The position numbers and the translations under genes were made by a program. Under the pieces are notes generated by a model that saw only the letters and a list, made by a program, of their open reading frames with translations, was not told where the DNA came from and made no database searches. From positions 1 to 57,286 of the forward strand of contig DAOTXN010000149.1 in NCBI GenBank assembly GCA_034435435.1: a DNA stretch of 57,286 nucleotides. The letters are read 5' to 3'. The stretch comes from DAOTXN01 sp034435435. GTDB taxonomy: Bacteria > Chloroflexota > Anaerolineae > S140-20. Below are positions 32,578-42,132 of this stretch, one piece after another (position 1 is the stretch's first letter; each line of letters opens with the position of its first letter).

Positions 32578-32612
32578 AGAGATTGGCACATCACAAACGG
32601 AGGGAAAACATT

Positions 32613-33557
32613 ATGATTGACGTCACTGGTGTCAGTAAGACCTACGGCTCCATTCAGGCGCTGCAAGAGGTCTCTTTTCACGTGGACCCCGGCCAGGTCA
32701 TCGGCTTGCTGGGGCCGAACGGCGCCGGCAAGACCACTATGATGAAAATTCTCACCGGCTTTTTGCAGCCCGACAGCGGCGAGGTCAGTGTAGATGGGCT
32801 GGATGTGTTGACGGAGACGTTGGAGATCCAAAAACGCATCGGCTATCTCCCCGAAAATGCGCCGCTTTACCCCGAGATGTCGGTGCAGGCCTATCTCAAG
32901 ATGATGGCCGAGCTGCGCCAGATCCCGCCGGATGAGCAGATTGACTATATTTCCGAGGCGGTGCGAGCCACGGCGCTGACCGACCACCTGACTCGCCCCA
33001 TCGGGCAGCTCAGCAAGGGCTATCGCCAGCGCGTGGGTTTAGCCCAGGCCATTCTGCACAAACCCAAGCTGTTGATTCTCGACGAGCCGACCATCGGCTT
33101 GGACCCTACCCAGATCGTCGAGGTGCGCCGGTTGATCCGGCGGTTGGCAGAACACAGCACGATCTTGCTCTCCACTCACATCCTGTCCGAGGTGGAGGCG
33201 ATCTGCGACCGGGTCATCATTCTGTTGAATGGGCGGGTGCGGGCAGACGCCGGCCTGTCGGAGCTGGCGACATTCGCGGGAGCCATCCTGGTGTTGGCTG
33301 CTGACGCTCCCGACGTCACCGCCGAATTGAGGCGGCTGAACGGCGTGCAGGAGGTCGAGCGCATCGCAGCCCCGGATGGGCAGGGCTATCGCGTCCACGG
33401 CGCGAATGGTCGGGATTTGCGGCCGGACCTTTATCAACTGGCCCGTGAAAAGAACTGGCCGTTGCGCGAGCTGCGCCGCGACGCGCGCACGCTCGAGACC
33501 GTCTTTAACGAGCTGGCGACGGCCCCGGATGACGCGAAAAGAGGTGGTGCGCAATGA
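32613..33557 (+). CDS. ABC transporter ATPase, GldA-like
   Basis: 314 aa from ATG 32613, eight bases after GGAGG. Walker A GPNGAGKTT, signature QLSKGYRQRVGLAQA, Walker B LLILDEPTIGLDP and switch His in LLSTHILSEVE. The C-terminal extension of about 95 residues (ELRRLNGVQEVERI...) is that of GldA/NatA-type ATPases. Partner of the ABC-2 permease fused to a GldG domain in the next gene, whose ATG overlaps its TGA. In gliding bacteroidetes GldAFG supports motility; in other phyla the same set is widespread and its cargo is unknown. Confidence 0.92.
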   Translation: MIDVTGVSKTYGSIQALQEVSFHVDPGQVIGLLGPNGAGKTTMMKILTGFLQPDSGEVSVDGLDVLTETLEIQKRIGYLPENAPLYPEMSVQAYLKMMAELRQIPPDEQIDYISEAVRATALTDHLTRPIGQLSKGYRQRVGLAQAILHKPKLLILDEPTIGLDPTQIVEVRRLIRRLAEHSTILLSTHILSEVEAICDRVIILLNGRVRADAGLSELATFAGAILVLAADAPDVTAELRRLNGVQEVERIAAPDGQGYRVHGANGRDLRPDLYQLAREKNWPLRELRRDARTLETVFNELATAPDDAKRGGAQ

Positions 33558-36445
33558 AGGCCGCGTGGAAACAAATCTGGGTTATCGCACGAAAAGAGTT
33601 AGGCGCTTATCTCAGCTCGCCCATCGCGTTGATCTTTGTGGGCGTGTTTGTCGGCGTCACGTTGTTTGCTTTTTTCTGGGTGGAGACCTTTTTCGCCCGC
33701 AACATCGCCGATGTGCGCCCACTGTTCCGCTGGATGCCAGTGTTGATGATCTTTTTGGTGGCCGCGCTGACCATGCGCCAGTGGAGCGAGGAACAGCGAG
33801 CCGGAACGCTGGAAATTCTGTTCACGCTGCCGGTGCGCCGCGCCCAGTTGGTGCTGGGCAAATTCCTGGCGGTGATGGCGCTCATTGTGCTCTCGCTGGC
33901 GCTGACGCTGTTTTTGCCCATCACGGTGGACAACCTGGGCGATCTGGACTGGGGGCCGGTCGCGGGCGGTTATCTGGCCTCCATCTTGCTGGCTGCGGCC
34001 TACGTCGCTATTGGGCTGTTTGTCTCGTCGCGCACCGACAACCAGATCGTGGCGCTGATCCTCAGCGTGCTGATCTGCGGCGCGCTGTATCTGGTGGGCA
34101 GCGCCAGCCTGACCGGCGCAGCGCAGGCCGAACTGCTGCGGGCCATCGGCACCGGCAGTCGCTTTGAGAGCATCGAGCGCGGCGTGGTAGACCTGCACGA
34201 CTTGATTTACTATCTTTCGCTGACCGCGTTGTTTTTGACGCTCAACGTCGTCTCGTTGGACAGTAAGCGCTGGAGCCGGGGTGCGCGCACCCTGGCGCAT
34301 CGGCGGAACGCCATTTTGAGCGTCGGGCTGGTGGCGGCCAATTTGCTGGCGCTCAACACCTGGCTCGTACCCGTGCACGGACTGCGGGCCGACTTGACGG
34401 CGCTACGAGAATTTAGCCTGTCAGCGACCACCCGCGACTTGATCCGCAACTTGCAGGAGCCATTGTTGCTGCGAGGCTATTTCAGTGAGCGCACTCACCC
34501 GCTCCTGGCCCCGCTGGTGCCGACTATCCGTGACCTGATGCGTGAATACGAGGCCATCTCGGGCGGTAAGGTAAAAGTCGAATTCGTCGATCCTCAACAG
34601 GACAGCCAGGCCGAACAAGAGGCTAACCAGGCTTACGGCATCAGCCCTACGCCCTTTCGCATCACCGAACGCTACGAGTCGGCGGTGGTCAACTCGTATT
34701 TCGACATCTTGGTGCGCTACGGTGACCAGTTCGTCACATTGGGCTTTAATGACCTGATCGAGGTCGAGACGCGGGGGACGAATTCGGTGGATGTACGCCT
34801 GCGCAATCTCGAATATGACCTGACCCGTTCAATCAAGCGGGTAGTGTATGGTTTTCAGAGCCTCGACGCCGTCCTGGCCAGCCTGGAACAACCGGCCCGC
34901 TTGACTATTTTTGTCACGTCCAGCACTTTACCTGAGCCATTGCAGGGAGTGCCGGCGCTGGTCGAGCAGGTGGCGGGTGAAATCGCCAGCGATTCGAACG
35001 GCAAGTTTGTTTTCGAGACAATTGACCTCGACGCGCCAGGTAGCTCTGTCACACGGAATGAGCTATACCAGTCGTATGGTTTGCAGCCGTTCGCCGTGTC
35101 TTTCTTTTCACCCGATACCTACTTTTTGCACCTGGTGCTGCAAGCGGGCGACGAAACCAGTGTATTATACCCCGGCAGCGATATGACCGAGACTGAACTG
35201 CACGCCGAGCTAGAGGCCGCACTCAAGCGGGCGGCGCCGGGATTCCTCAAGACTGTTGGCCTGTGGACCCCCCCGATGGATCCCATCCCCAACGCTTTTG
35301 GGGGGACTAGCCAGCCGGTGTACAGTTGGCAACTGGTTCAGCAGCAACTGGCGCAAAACTATACGGTCAAGTCGGTGGACTTGAGCAGCGGGCGGGTCCC
35401 CGGCGACGTTGACGTGCTGGTCGTGATCGCCCCGCAAGGGTTGACCGACCAGGATCGCTTTGCCATTGACCAATACCTGATGCGGGGCGGGGCGGTGGTC
35501 GTGGCGACCGGTAGCTATATGCTCTCGCCGGATCAGATCGGCGGGGGCTTGCTCATGCAGCAGGTGCAGGACGGTCTGCAGGAGATGTTGGCAAGTTACG
35601 GCGTGACGGTCGAGCCAACTATGGTGCTGGACACGCGCAGCGAGCCGTTTCCTATCCAGGTGCGGCGCATGGTAGGCGGCTTGCCTGTGATCGAGGTGCA
35701 GCAAGTGGACTATCCATACTTTGTAGACGTGCGGCGCGACGGTATGGCCACAAATAGCCCTGTCGTGGCAAATCTGCCAGCGGTCACGTTGCAGTGGGTC
35801 TCACCGCTGCATGTGGACGCCGAAAAGAATGCCGCCCGCCAGGTCGTGACCTTGTTGGAATCCACGCGGGAATCCTGGCTGAGCGATTCTCTCGATGTCC
35901 AGCCAGATCTGGAAACCTACCCTTCACTGGGCTTTCCCATAACCGGTGAACAAGGTCCCAGACCGCTGGCGGTCAGTATTCAGGGTTCCTTTGAGAGTTT
36001 TTTCAAGGGGCGCCCGTCTCCTTTTGAACAAGAACAAGCCACAGACGAAAGCGGCGCGGCAACGACCGGGACCACTCCGGCTCTGGGCACGGTGGAAATC
36101 TCGCCCGAAACTTCGCGCCTGGTGGTCATCGGCAGCGCCGAGTTTTTGAACGACCTCGTTTTGGACCTTTCGGCCAACCTTTCGACGGATCGCTATTTGC
36201 TCAACTTGCAGTTTCTGCAGAACGCGGTGGATTGGTCAGTGGAAGACGTGGATCTGTTGACGATTCGCTCACGGGGCGCTTATACGCGCCTGCTCGAGCC
36301 GCTGACCGAGAGCAAGCAGTCCTTTTGGGAAATGCTCAACTATGGGGTGGCGTTGGTGGCTCTGATCGGAATCGGCGGGGTGTGGAACCTGCGCCGGCGT
36401 AGCGAAACGCCGCTGTTGCTGACAGACGGGGAAGATGAGGCATGA
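33554..36445 (+). CDS. Fused ABC-2 permease (GldF-like) and GldG-like extracytoplasmic protein
   Basis: 963 aa. Residues 1-240 are an ABC-2 permease with six hydrophobic helices and the conserved WSEEQRAGTLEILFTLPV cytosolic loop. Another helix (SVGLVAANLLALNTWL, about 255-270) leads to a large GldG-type region of about 650 residues (LREFSLSATTRDLIRNLQEPLLLRGYFSERTHPLL split over two halves; VDVLVVIAPQGLTDQDRFAIDQYLMRGG typical of GldG). A C-terminal helix (GVALVALIGIGGVWNL) and a short basic tail close it. In many genomes GldF and GldG are separate; here they form one uninterrupted frame. Overlaps both neighbours by ATGA. Predicted to sit in the cytoplasmic membrane with GldA. Confidence 0.88.
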   Translation: MKAAWKQIWVIARKELGAYLSSPIALIFVGVFVGVTLFAFFWVETFFARNIADVRPLFRWMPVLMIFLVAALTMRQWSEEQRAGTLEILFTLPVRRAQLVLGKFLAVMALIVLSLALTLFLPITVDNLGDLDWGPVAGGYLASILLAAAYVAIGLFVSSRTDNQIVALILSVLICGALYLVGSASLTGAAQAELLRAIGTGSRFESIERGVVDLHDLIYYLSLTALFLTLNVVSLDSKRWSRGARTLAHRRNAILSVGLVAANLLALNTWLVPVHGLRADLTALREFSLSATTRDLIRNLQEPLLLRGYFSERTHPLLAPLVPTIRDLMREYEAISGGKVKVEFVDPQQDSQAEQEANQAYGISPTPFRITERYESAVVNSYFDILVRYGDQFVTLGFNDLIEVETRGTNSVDVRLRNLEYDLTRSIKRVVYGFQSLDAVLASLEQPARLTIFVTSSTLPEPLQGVPALVEQVAGEIASDSNGKFVFETIDLDAPGSSVTRNELYQSYGLQPFAVSFFSPDTYFLHLVLQAGDETSVLYPGSDMTETELHAELEAALKRAAPGFLKTVGLWTPPMDPIPNAFGGTSQPVYSWQLVQQQLAQNYTVKSVDLSSGRVPGDVDVLVVIAPQGLTDQDRFAIDQYLMRGGAVVVATGSYMLSPDQIGGGLLMQQVQDGLQEMLASYGVTVEPTMVLDTRSEPFPIQVRRMVGGLPVIEVQQVDYPYFVDVRRDGMATNSPVVANLPAVTLQWVSPLHVDAEKNAARQVVTLLESTRESWLSDSLDVQPDLETYPSLGFPITGEQGPRPLAVSIQGSFESFFKGRPSPFEQEQATDESGAATTGTTPALGTVEISPETSRLVVIGSAEFLNDLVLDLSANLSTDRYLLNLQFLQNAVDWSVEDVDLLTIRSRGAYTRLLEPLTESKQSFWEMLNYGVALVALIGIGGVWNLRRRSETPLLLTDGEDEA

Positions 36446-37443
36446 ACCGACAAAATCGAATCTTGTTAGCTCTGCTGGCCGCGCAGCTTGTGGCGCTGGC
36501 AGTAGTCTTTTGGCCAAAAGGGGCCACGGCCCAGGGACAACCTCTTTTTGGCGAACTATTGGCCGATGAGATTGTGCGTCTAACCATCCACGACGCCGCC
36601 GGCCAGCAGGTTCAACTGGCCCGCGGCAGCCAGGGCTGGGAACTGCCCGACGCCGGCGATTATCCGGTGCAGGCGGAAAAGGTAGCTACATTACTGGACA
36701 GCATCGTCCAGTTGCGGGCCGACCGACTCGTGACGCGCACCAACGCCAGCCACAAGCAGTTGCAAGTCGCCGAGGGCGATTTTGTGCGGCTGGTCGAGTT
36801 TGAGCTACTGGACGGCGCCCGCCACAAGCTGTATCTGGGCACTTCGCCGAGTTTTGAGGTGCTGCACGTGCGGGTTGACGACGATGACGCGGTGTATCTG
36901 GCGTTGGGGCTGTCGGCCTCTGACGTGGGTGCGACGCCGGCGGCATGGATTGACACGGCCTATCTCGTGCTGCCCCGGGATCAGATCGTGGCCTTGACTC
37001 TGAGCAACGTCAACGGGCGATTTGCTTTTACAAAGGACGACGCGGGCAACTGGGCGATGGAGGGCCTGGCCCCTGGCGAGGTACTGAACCAGAATAACGT
37101 CGGCTCGCTGGCTATGCGAGCTAGCTCCTTGCGCATGCTGCGCCCGTTAGGGCGAGAGGCCAAGGCGGAATATGGCCTGGAAAGCCCCAACGCCACGCTC
37201 GAAGTGCAAACCCGCGACGCCGAGGGCAATGAGAGCGTCTATATCGTGCGCGTGGGCAGTCTATTCGGCGACGGCGAGGGCTATGTGGCCAAGTCGGCCA
37301 CGTCACCCTATTTTGTGTTGCTGGCCGACTATACAGTGGATGATTTGATAAACAAGACTCGGCAGGACTTTTTGGAGGCCCCGCCGACGCCGGAGCCAGA
37401 ACTAGAGCCGACAGGCCCATCCACTCCTACGCCGACGCCATAA
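36442..37443 (+). CDS. DUF4340 membrane-anchored protein
   Basis: 333 aa. One N-terminal helix (ILLALLAAQLVALAVVF) and an extracytoplasmic beta-rich domain with two DUF4340-type repeats (LTIHDAAGQQVQLARGSQGWEL; LTLSNVNGRFAFTKDDAGNWAM are read in two places). The last residues are a Pro/Thr/Glu-rich tail ending TPTPTP. DUF4340 proteins regularly follow GldG-type genes and are taken as accessory parts of that transporter. ATGA overlap with the preceding gene confirms co-translation. Last gene before a hairpin terminator. Confidence 0.82.
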   Translation: MNRQNRILLALLAAQLVALAVVFWPKGATAQGQPLFGELLADEIVRLTIHDAAGQQVQLARGSQGWELPDAGDYPVQAEKVATLLDSIVQLRADRLVTRTNASHKQLQVAEGDFVRLVEFELLDGARHKLYLGTSPSFEVLHVRVDDDDAVYLALGLSASDVGATPAAWIDTAYLVLPRDQIVALTLSNVNGRFAFTKDDAGNWAMEGLAPGEVLNQNNVGSLAMRASSLRMLRPLGREAKAEYGLESPNATLEVQTRDAEGNESVYIVRVGSLFGDGEGYVAKSATSPYFVLLADYTVDDLINKTRQDFLEAPPTPEPELEPTGPSTPTPTP

Positions 37444-37449
37444 TGTAAA

Positions 37450-37482
37450 CCAGCGCCTGATACGGGCAGTATCGGGCGCTGG
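37450..37482. terminator. Bidirectional terminator between transporter and ClC genes
   Basis: 14-bp stem, CCAGCGCCTGATAC (37450-37463) and GTATCGGGCGCTGG (37469-37482), one T:G wobble, 5-nt loop. Only two bases from the stop codon of the minus-strand ClC gene and six from that of the DUF4340 gene. Confidence 0.75.
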
Positions 37483-37484
37483 CA

Positions 37485-39779
37485 TTATTGTGATAGATAC
37501 AGCTCAGCCTGATTCAGTTCTTCCTCCAACCCAAACATCCCAACGACATCTCCGACCTGCAGCACCGTGTCGCCGTGGGGGATGAGCACATCGCTGCCGC
37601 GTCGAATGCTGACCAGGATACAGCCAGGCGGCAGAGACAGATCGCGCACCGGCTTGCTTACGCACGCGGCGCCCGGCGGGATGGTGAGTTCGCGGTGTCG
37701 CGCATGGGTTTGTGTGGTCGAGTCCGAGTCTGCGCTTCCTTCGCTCAGCAAGCGGCGCACCAACGGTGCGCATTCTTCGTCGGCAATGACCGTCACCTGG
37801 TCGCCGGCCTGTAAGACCGTGTAACCGTGGGCGATTTTCAGTTTGCGTCCCCGGCGTACCGATACGATCAAGCACTCCTCCGGCAAATGAACCTCAGTGA
37901 CGCGCCGACCGGCGACAGGTGAGGTGGGAAGGATCTCGACCTGGACAAAGCCCGCGTGGTCCAGCTTGCCCAATTGTAGCGCTTCGGCCCGGTGTTGGTG
38001 ATGGGCGCGTTTGACAATGGCATGATTGTAAGCGCGGATGATGTCACGCCGGCGCACCACACCTACAAGGCGGCGAGACCCTTCTTGTTCGACCACCGGC
38101 AACCGGCTGAGGTCGCGTGTCCCCAGGCGGCGCAGGGCTTTCCACATTGGCTCATACGGATACGCGACCAGCAGTCCTTGGGTAGTGGCAATGTCGGCAA
38201 CGGTTTTGCCGCCGGTTGGACCTTTGGACAGCGCGCGTTCCAGGTCTCGGATGCTGACCACACCCGCCAACTCACCGGTCTCGTCCACTGCGCAAAATCC
38301 GTGCCGATGGGTGCGGGCAAAGGCCTGTTCCAATTCCTCAAGCGTCATATTCAGTGAGACCGTTTCAAAATCGGTGGTCATGGCCTCGCCTACCGTAATC
38401 CCTTGCATCACGTCGATGTCGTGTCCGCGTTCCAGATAAATGCCGCGTCGGGCCAGCTTGAGAGTGTAGATGGAGAGCCGGCGGAGACGCTGCGAGACGA
38501 CAGTGCTGATGCCGGTCGCCAGAAGCAGCGGCAAGATCAGCCGATAGTCCCCGGACATCTCGAAAACGATGAGTACGGCAGTCATCGGCGCGTGGGCGGC
38601 CGCTGCAAAGAGGGCCGACATGCCGACCAGTGCGTATGCGCCGACCGGTCCCGTGATGTCTGGGAACCCACGATGGACGAGGTCGCCAAAGGCGCCGCCG
38701 AGCATCGCGCCCATGAACAGCGCTGGCGCAAACACACCGCCCGAGTTGCCGGACCCCAGCGTAAAATCGGTGGCGGCGATTTTGGCGAACACCAACGCGG
38801 CCATCGCGCCCAACGCCAGTTCGTTGTGCAGGACCGCTTCGATTCCCGGGAAACCGGCCCCCAGGGCCATCGGCGCCGCCAGCCCGATGATCCCGACGCA
38901 CACTCCGCCCACAGCCGGTTTGAGCCACTCGGGAAGGCGCCAGTTGTCGAACGCATCTTCGGCCCGGTACAGCGTGCTCACAAAGGCCAGCGCACCCAGC
39001 GGGGCGAGTAAGCCTAGAGCAGTGTAGAACAACAAGTCGGCTGGGTGGGCCAGGCTGTAGGCCGGGACCGCAAAGGCCGGACTCTCTCCCAATACGCTCT
39101 GGCTGACGATGGCGGCGGTCACGGCCGAAATCACCACAGTGGCAAAGTAGCGTGTGGTGAACTCGTCCAGGATAACTTCCAGAGCAAAAATGACTCCCGC
39201 GATGGGGGCGTTGAACGTGGCGGCGATGCCAGCCGCAGCCCCGCAGGCCACCAGGTTGCGGATGCGCTCGGCCGAAAGGTGAAATAGCTGCCCTGTGACT
39301 GAGCCGATGGCCGCCCCGATTTGAACGATGGGTCCTTCGCGCCCGGCCGAGCCGCCGGAGCTGATGCAAGCAGCCGAGGCTGTGGCCTTGACCACGACAA
39401 CGGCAGGACGGATGCGCCCACCGCGCAACGCGATGGCTTGCATCACCTCCGGCACGCCGTGCCCCTTGGCCTCGCGGGCGAAAGCGTGAATCAGCGGCCC
39501 GGCGATGAGTCCTCCCAAAGCGGGGATCATCGCCACCGCCCAAGGATGGATTTGCGTTAACTGCTCGCTCAACCAACCGAAACCGTCGCCAAAGCGCGCG
39601 ATCAGCCAGATAAAAACGAGAGTGCCCAGGCCGGTCAACAAGCCTACCAGGACAGCTGTGCCCGTGAGCACGACTTCTTCAGATACTTCAAACTGATCGA
39701 GTTGCTGCGCCAGGCGGCGGCGCCAGGGTTTAACCCAAGTGTTCCTGAAAAAGAGCGGTTCAGAAGGAGAGGGGGGCAT
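37485..39779 (-). CDS. ClC-family chloride channel or H+/Cl- exchanger with CBS and RCK_C domains
   Basis: 764 aa. The N-terminal ClC membrane domain has GSAGREGPIVQIG (selectivity filter with gating Glu) and GSGNSGGVFAPALFMGA. A glutamate also lies in IFALEVILDEF at the position of the internal proton glutamate of exchangers, so a H+/Cl- antiporter is favoured. It is followed by a CBS pair (about 455-580, from VGEAMTTDFETVSL) and two consecutive RCK/TrkA-C domains (LIVSVRRGRKL...AGDQVTVIA and ILVSIRRGSDV...VGDVVGMFG). CBS domains bind adenosine nucleotides, and RCK_C domains often bind small ligands. Start ATG 39779 is followed by a CCCCCC run. No operon partner. Confidence 0.92.
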   Translation of the reverse strand: MPPSPSEPLFFRNTWVKPWRRRLAQQLDQFEVSEEVVLTGTAVLVGLLTGLGTLVFIWLIARFGDGFGWLSEQLTQIHPWAVAMIPALGGLIAGPLIHAFAREAKGHGVPEVMQAIALRGGRIRPAVVVVKATASAACISSGGSAGREGPIVQIGAAIGSVTGQLFHLSAERIRNLVACGAAAGIAATFNAPIAGVIFALEVILDEFTTRYFATVVISAVTAAIVSQSVLGESPAFAVPAYSLAHPADLLFYTALGLLAPLGALAFVSTLYRAEDAFDNWRLPEWLKPAVGGVCVGIIGLAAPMALGAGFPGIEAVLHNELALGAMAALVFAKIAATDFTLGSGNSGGVFAPALFMGAMLGGAFGDLVHRGFPDITGPVGAYALVGMSALFAAAAHAPMTAVLIVFEMSGDYRLILPLLLATGISTVVSQRLRRLSIYTLKLARRGIYLERGHDIDVMQGITVGEAMTTDFETVSLNMTLEELEQAFARTHRHGFCAVDETGELAGVVSIRDLERALSKGPTGGKTVADIATTQGLLVAYPYEPMWKALRRLGTRDLSRLPVVEQEGSRRLVGVVRRRDIIRAYNHAIVKRAHHQHRAEALQLGKLDHAGFVQVEILPTSPVAGRRVTEVHLPEECLIVSVRRGRKLKIAHGYTVLQAGDQVTVIADEECAPLVRRLLSEGSADSDSTTQTHARHRELTIPPGAACVSKPVRDLSLPPGCILVSIRRGSDVLIPHGDTVLQVGDVVGMFGLEEELNQAELYLSQ

Positions 39780-39933
39780 CGGCTATTCCTCACACAGAGT
39801 CGGGATGAACCGATGGCGATTTTAGGACGATGTGAGGGTTCTGTCAAGCAAGCGATGAGACGATGGACAAAGAAGCACAGAAAGCGCGAGTTTTACATAT
39901 TTCTTCGGTCCATTTTTCCTCATCGCGCGTCTA

Positions 39934-39942
39934 TGGTATACT
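39934..39942 (+). promoter_or_regulatory. Extended -10 promoter of tex
   Basis: TGGTATACT: extended -10 (TG-N-TATACT, hexamer at 39937-39942) 29 bases before the tex ATG. The -35 region is poor. Confidence 0.5.
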
Positions 39943-39970
39943 GGTGCGACAAACTTGCGGAGTAAACCAG

Positions 39971-42118
39971 ATGCGCACTTGGCCAGAAACCTCGATCTTG
40001 CAAACGATTGCCGCCGAGCTACATATCACCCTGCGGCAAGTGGAAACCACAGCCGCCCTGCTGGACGAGGACAATACCATCCCCTTTATCGCCCGTTACC
40101 GCAAAGAAATGACGGGCGGACTGGACGAAGAACAACTGCGGACCATCGCCGAGCGACTGGCCTACCTGCGCCAGTTAGCCGAGCGCAAAAGTGTTGTCCT
40201 GCGCAGTATCGCAGAGCAGGACAAGCTCACGCCCGAGCTTCAAGCAGCCATCGAAGCCACCACGACGTTGCAACAGGTCGAAGATCTGTACCGGCCCTAC
40301 AAACCCAAGCGCCGCACCCGCGCCACGGTCGCCCGCGAGCGCGGGCTGGAACCGCTGGCCGACTTGATCCTGGCTCAGCCAATAGATGTAAAAGACCGAG
40401 CCGCGCTGGCCCGGCCGTATCTCTCGGAAGAGGTCCCCACAGTCGAAGAGGCCTGGGCCGGGGCGCGCGACATCGTGGCCGAAGTCGTGACCGATGACGC
40501 CGGAGTGCGCGAACAGACCCGCGACTTGGCCCGCCGCACCGGCTATCTAGGCATGGCCGTGACCGATGAAAGCAAGGACGAGCGCGGCGTCTACCGCCAC
40601 TACTACGAGTTCGTCGAGCAGGCCAACGCGCTCAAGCCGCATCAGATTTTGGCCATCCATCGCGGCGAAAAAGAAGGCGTGCTAAAAGTCTCTCTCGACG
40701 TGCCGCAGGATAAAGCCCTCGCCATCATCGCCGGGAAATATCGCCCCAACCGGACCAGTCTCCTGGCCAACGACCTGTGGGCGGCCATCGAGGACGGATA
40801 CCAGCGCTTGTTGGCCCCTGCCGTCGAGCGAGACATCCGCCGCGAGCTGCTAGAGGCCGCCGGCGAACACGCCATTGGCGTCTTTGGCACCAATCTCAGG
40901 GCGTTGCTGCTCCAGCCCCCGCTGCGCAACCTGACCGTGATGGGTATCGACCCCGGCTATCGCACCGGCTGCAAGGTGGCGTTGGTGGATCCCACCGGTA
41001 AATACCTGACCGGCACAACTATTTATCCCCACGAACCCCAAAAAGAATGGGAAAAGTCCAAGGAAACCTTGCGGGCGATGATCGAGCGGGTGGGCGTGGG
41101 CGTGATTGCCATCGGCAACGGCACAGCCAGCCGCGAGACCGAACAACTCGTCGCGGAGGTTATCGGAGCGATGCGCCAGCCCCCGCGCCCCCAATATGTC
41201 ATGGTCAACGAAGCGGGCGCCTCGGTGTACTCGGCCAGCAAGCTGGCGCGGGAAGAGTTACCCAACCTGGACGTGTCAATGCGCGGCGCGGTCAGCATTG
41301 CCCGCCGGTTGCAAGACCCCCTGGCCGAGTTAGTGAAAATCGACCCCCAGAGCATCGGCGTGGGTTTGTACCAGCACGACGTGGATCAAAAAGAGTTGAG
41401 CGAGGCGCTGGACACGGTAGTCGAGTCGGCAGTGAACGCTGTTGGGGTGGATGTGAACACGGCCTCACCCGCCCTCCTGGGCTATGTGAGCGGCATCGGC
41501 CCCAAAACGGCGGCGGCGCTGGTCAAAAAACGCGATGAGCGCGGGCCGTTCCGCAGCCGGCGCGAGATATTGGACGTGCCCGGCATCGGTCCCAAGAGCT
41601 TTGAGCAGGCGGCCGGTTTTCTGCGCGTGCGCGACGGCGACGAGCCGCTGGACAACACCCCCATTCACCCCGAGAGCTACCCGGCCGTGCGAGCGCTGCT
41701 CGACCTGGTGGGCGATGAAGGAATTACGCAATTGCGCCAACAGTACACGCTGGAAGAGTTGAGCGCGTTGCTAGAGCTCGGTCCCCTCACCCTGTCCGAC
41801 ATCCTCGATGCGCTGGCGCGCCCCGGCCGCGACCCGCGCGACGACCTGTCCAAACCACTGCTGCGCTCGGATGTGCTCAAGATGGAGGATTTGAAGCCAG
41901 GTATGCGCCTCAAAGGCACGGTGCGCAATGTCGTGGATTTTGGCGCGTTCGTAGATGTCGGCGTCAAGCAAGACGGGCTGGTGCACGTCAGTCGGATGGC
42001 CGAACGTTACGTGAAAAACCCCTACAGCGTGGTGGCCGTGGGGGATGTGGTAGATGTGACAGTGGTGGAGGTGGATTTGCAGCGCGGGCGCATTGGGTTG
42101 AGCATGCGACAAGAATAA
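39971..42118 (+). CDS. tex: Tex-family RNA-binding transcription accessory protein
   Basis: 715 aa from ATG 39971 (GGAG nine bases upstream, extended -10 promoter just before); the open frame runs 36 codons further but across the promoter. The order is an N-terminal helical domain (NTIPFIARYRKEMTGGLDE), a YqgF/RNase H-like domain (VMGIDPGYRTGCKVALVD), helix-hairpin-helix motifs (LGYVSGIGPKTAAALV and ILDVPGIGPKSFEQA) and a C-terminal S1 domain (GMRLKGTVRNVVDFGAFVDVG). Conserved bacterial nucleic-acid-binding protein that affects transcription; often essential or stress related. Length is as expected (about 720-780 aa). Confidence 0.95.
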   Translation: MRTWPETSILQTIAAELHITLRQVETTAALLDEDNTIPFIARYRKEMTGGLDEEQLRTIAERLAYLRQLAERKSVVLRSIAEQDKLTPELQAAIEATTTLQQVEDLYRPYKPKRRTRATVARERGLEPLADLILAQPIDVKDRAALARPYLSEEVPTVEEAWAGARDIVAEVVTDDAGVREQTRDLARRTGYLGMAVTDESKDERGVYRHYYEFVEQANALKPHQILAIHRGEKEGVLKVSLDVPQDKALAIIAGKYRPNRTSLLANDLWAAIEDGYQRLLAPAVERDIRRELLEAAGEHAIGVFGTNLRALLLQPPLRNLTVMGIDPGYRTGCKVALVDPTGKYLTGTTIYPHEPQKEWEKSKETLRAMIERVGVGVIAIGNGTASRETEQLVAEVIGAMRQPPRPQYVMVNEAGASVYSASKLAREELPNLDVSMRGAVSIARRLQDPLAELVKIDPQSIGVGLYQHDVDQKELSEALDTVVESAVNAVGVDVNTASPALLGYVSGIGPKTAAALVKKRDERGPFRSRREILDVPGIGPKSFEQAAGFLRVRDGDEPLDNTPIHPESYPAVRALLDLVGDEGITQLRQQYTLEELSALLELGPLTLSDILDALARPGRDPRDDLSKPLLRSDVLKMEDLKPGMRLKGTVRNVVDFGAFVDVGVKQDGLVHVSRMAERYVKNPYSVVAVGDVVDVTVVEVDLQRGRIGLSMRQE

Positions 42119-42132
42119 GAGGACCGCCGTCA

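Noticed and set aside
38365..39576. 403-codon open frame on the minus strand
   Set aside because: Alternative frame within the ClC gene; Arg/His/Gly-rich and without motifs.
39863..39970. N-terminal extension of Tex
   Set aside because: Runs through the extended -10 promoter; the family starts near 39971.
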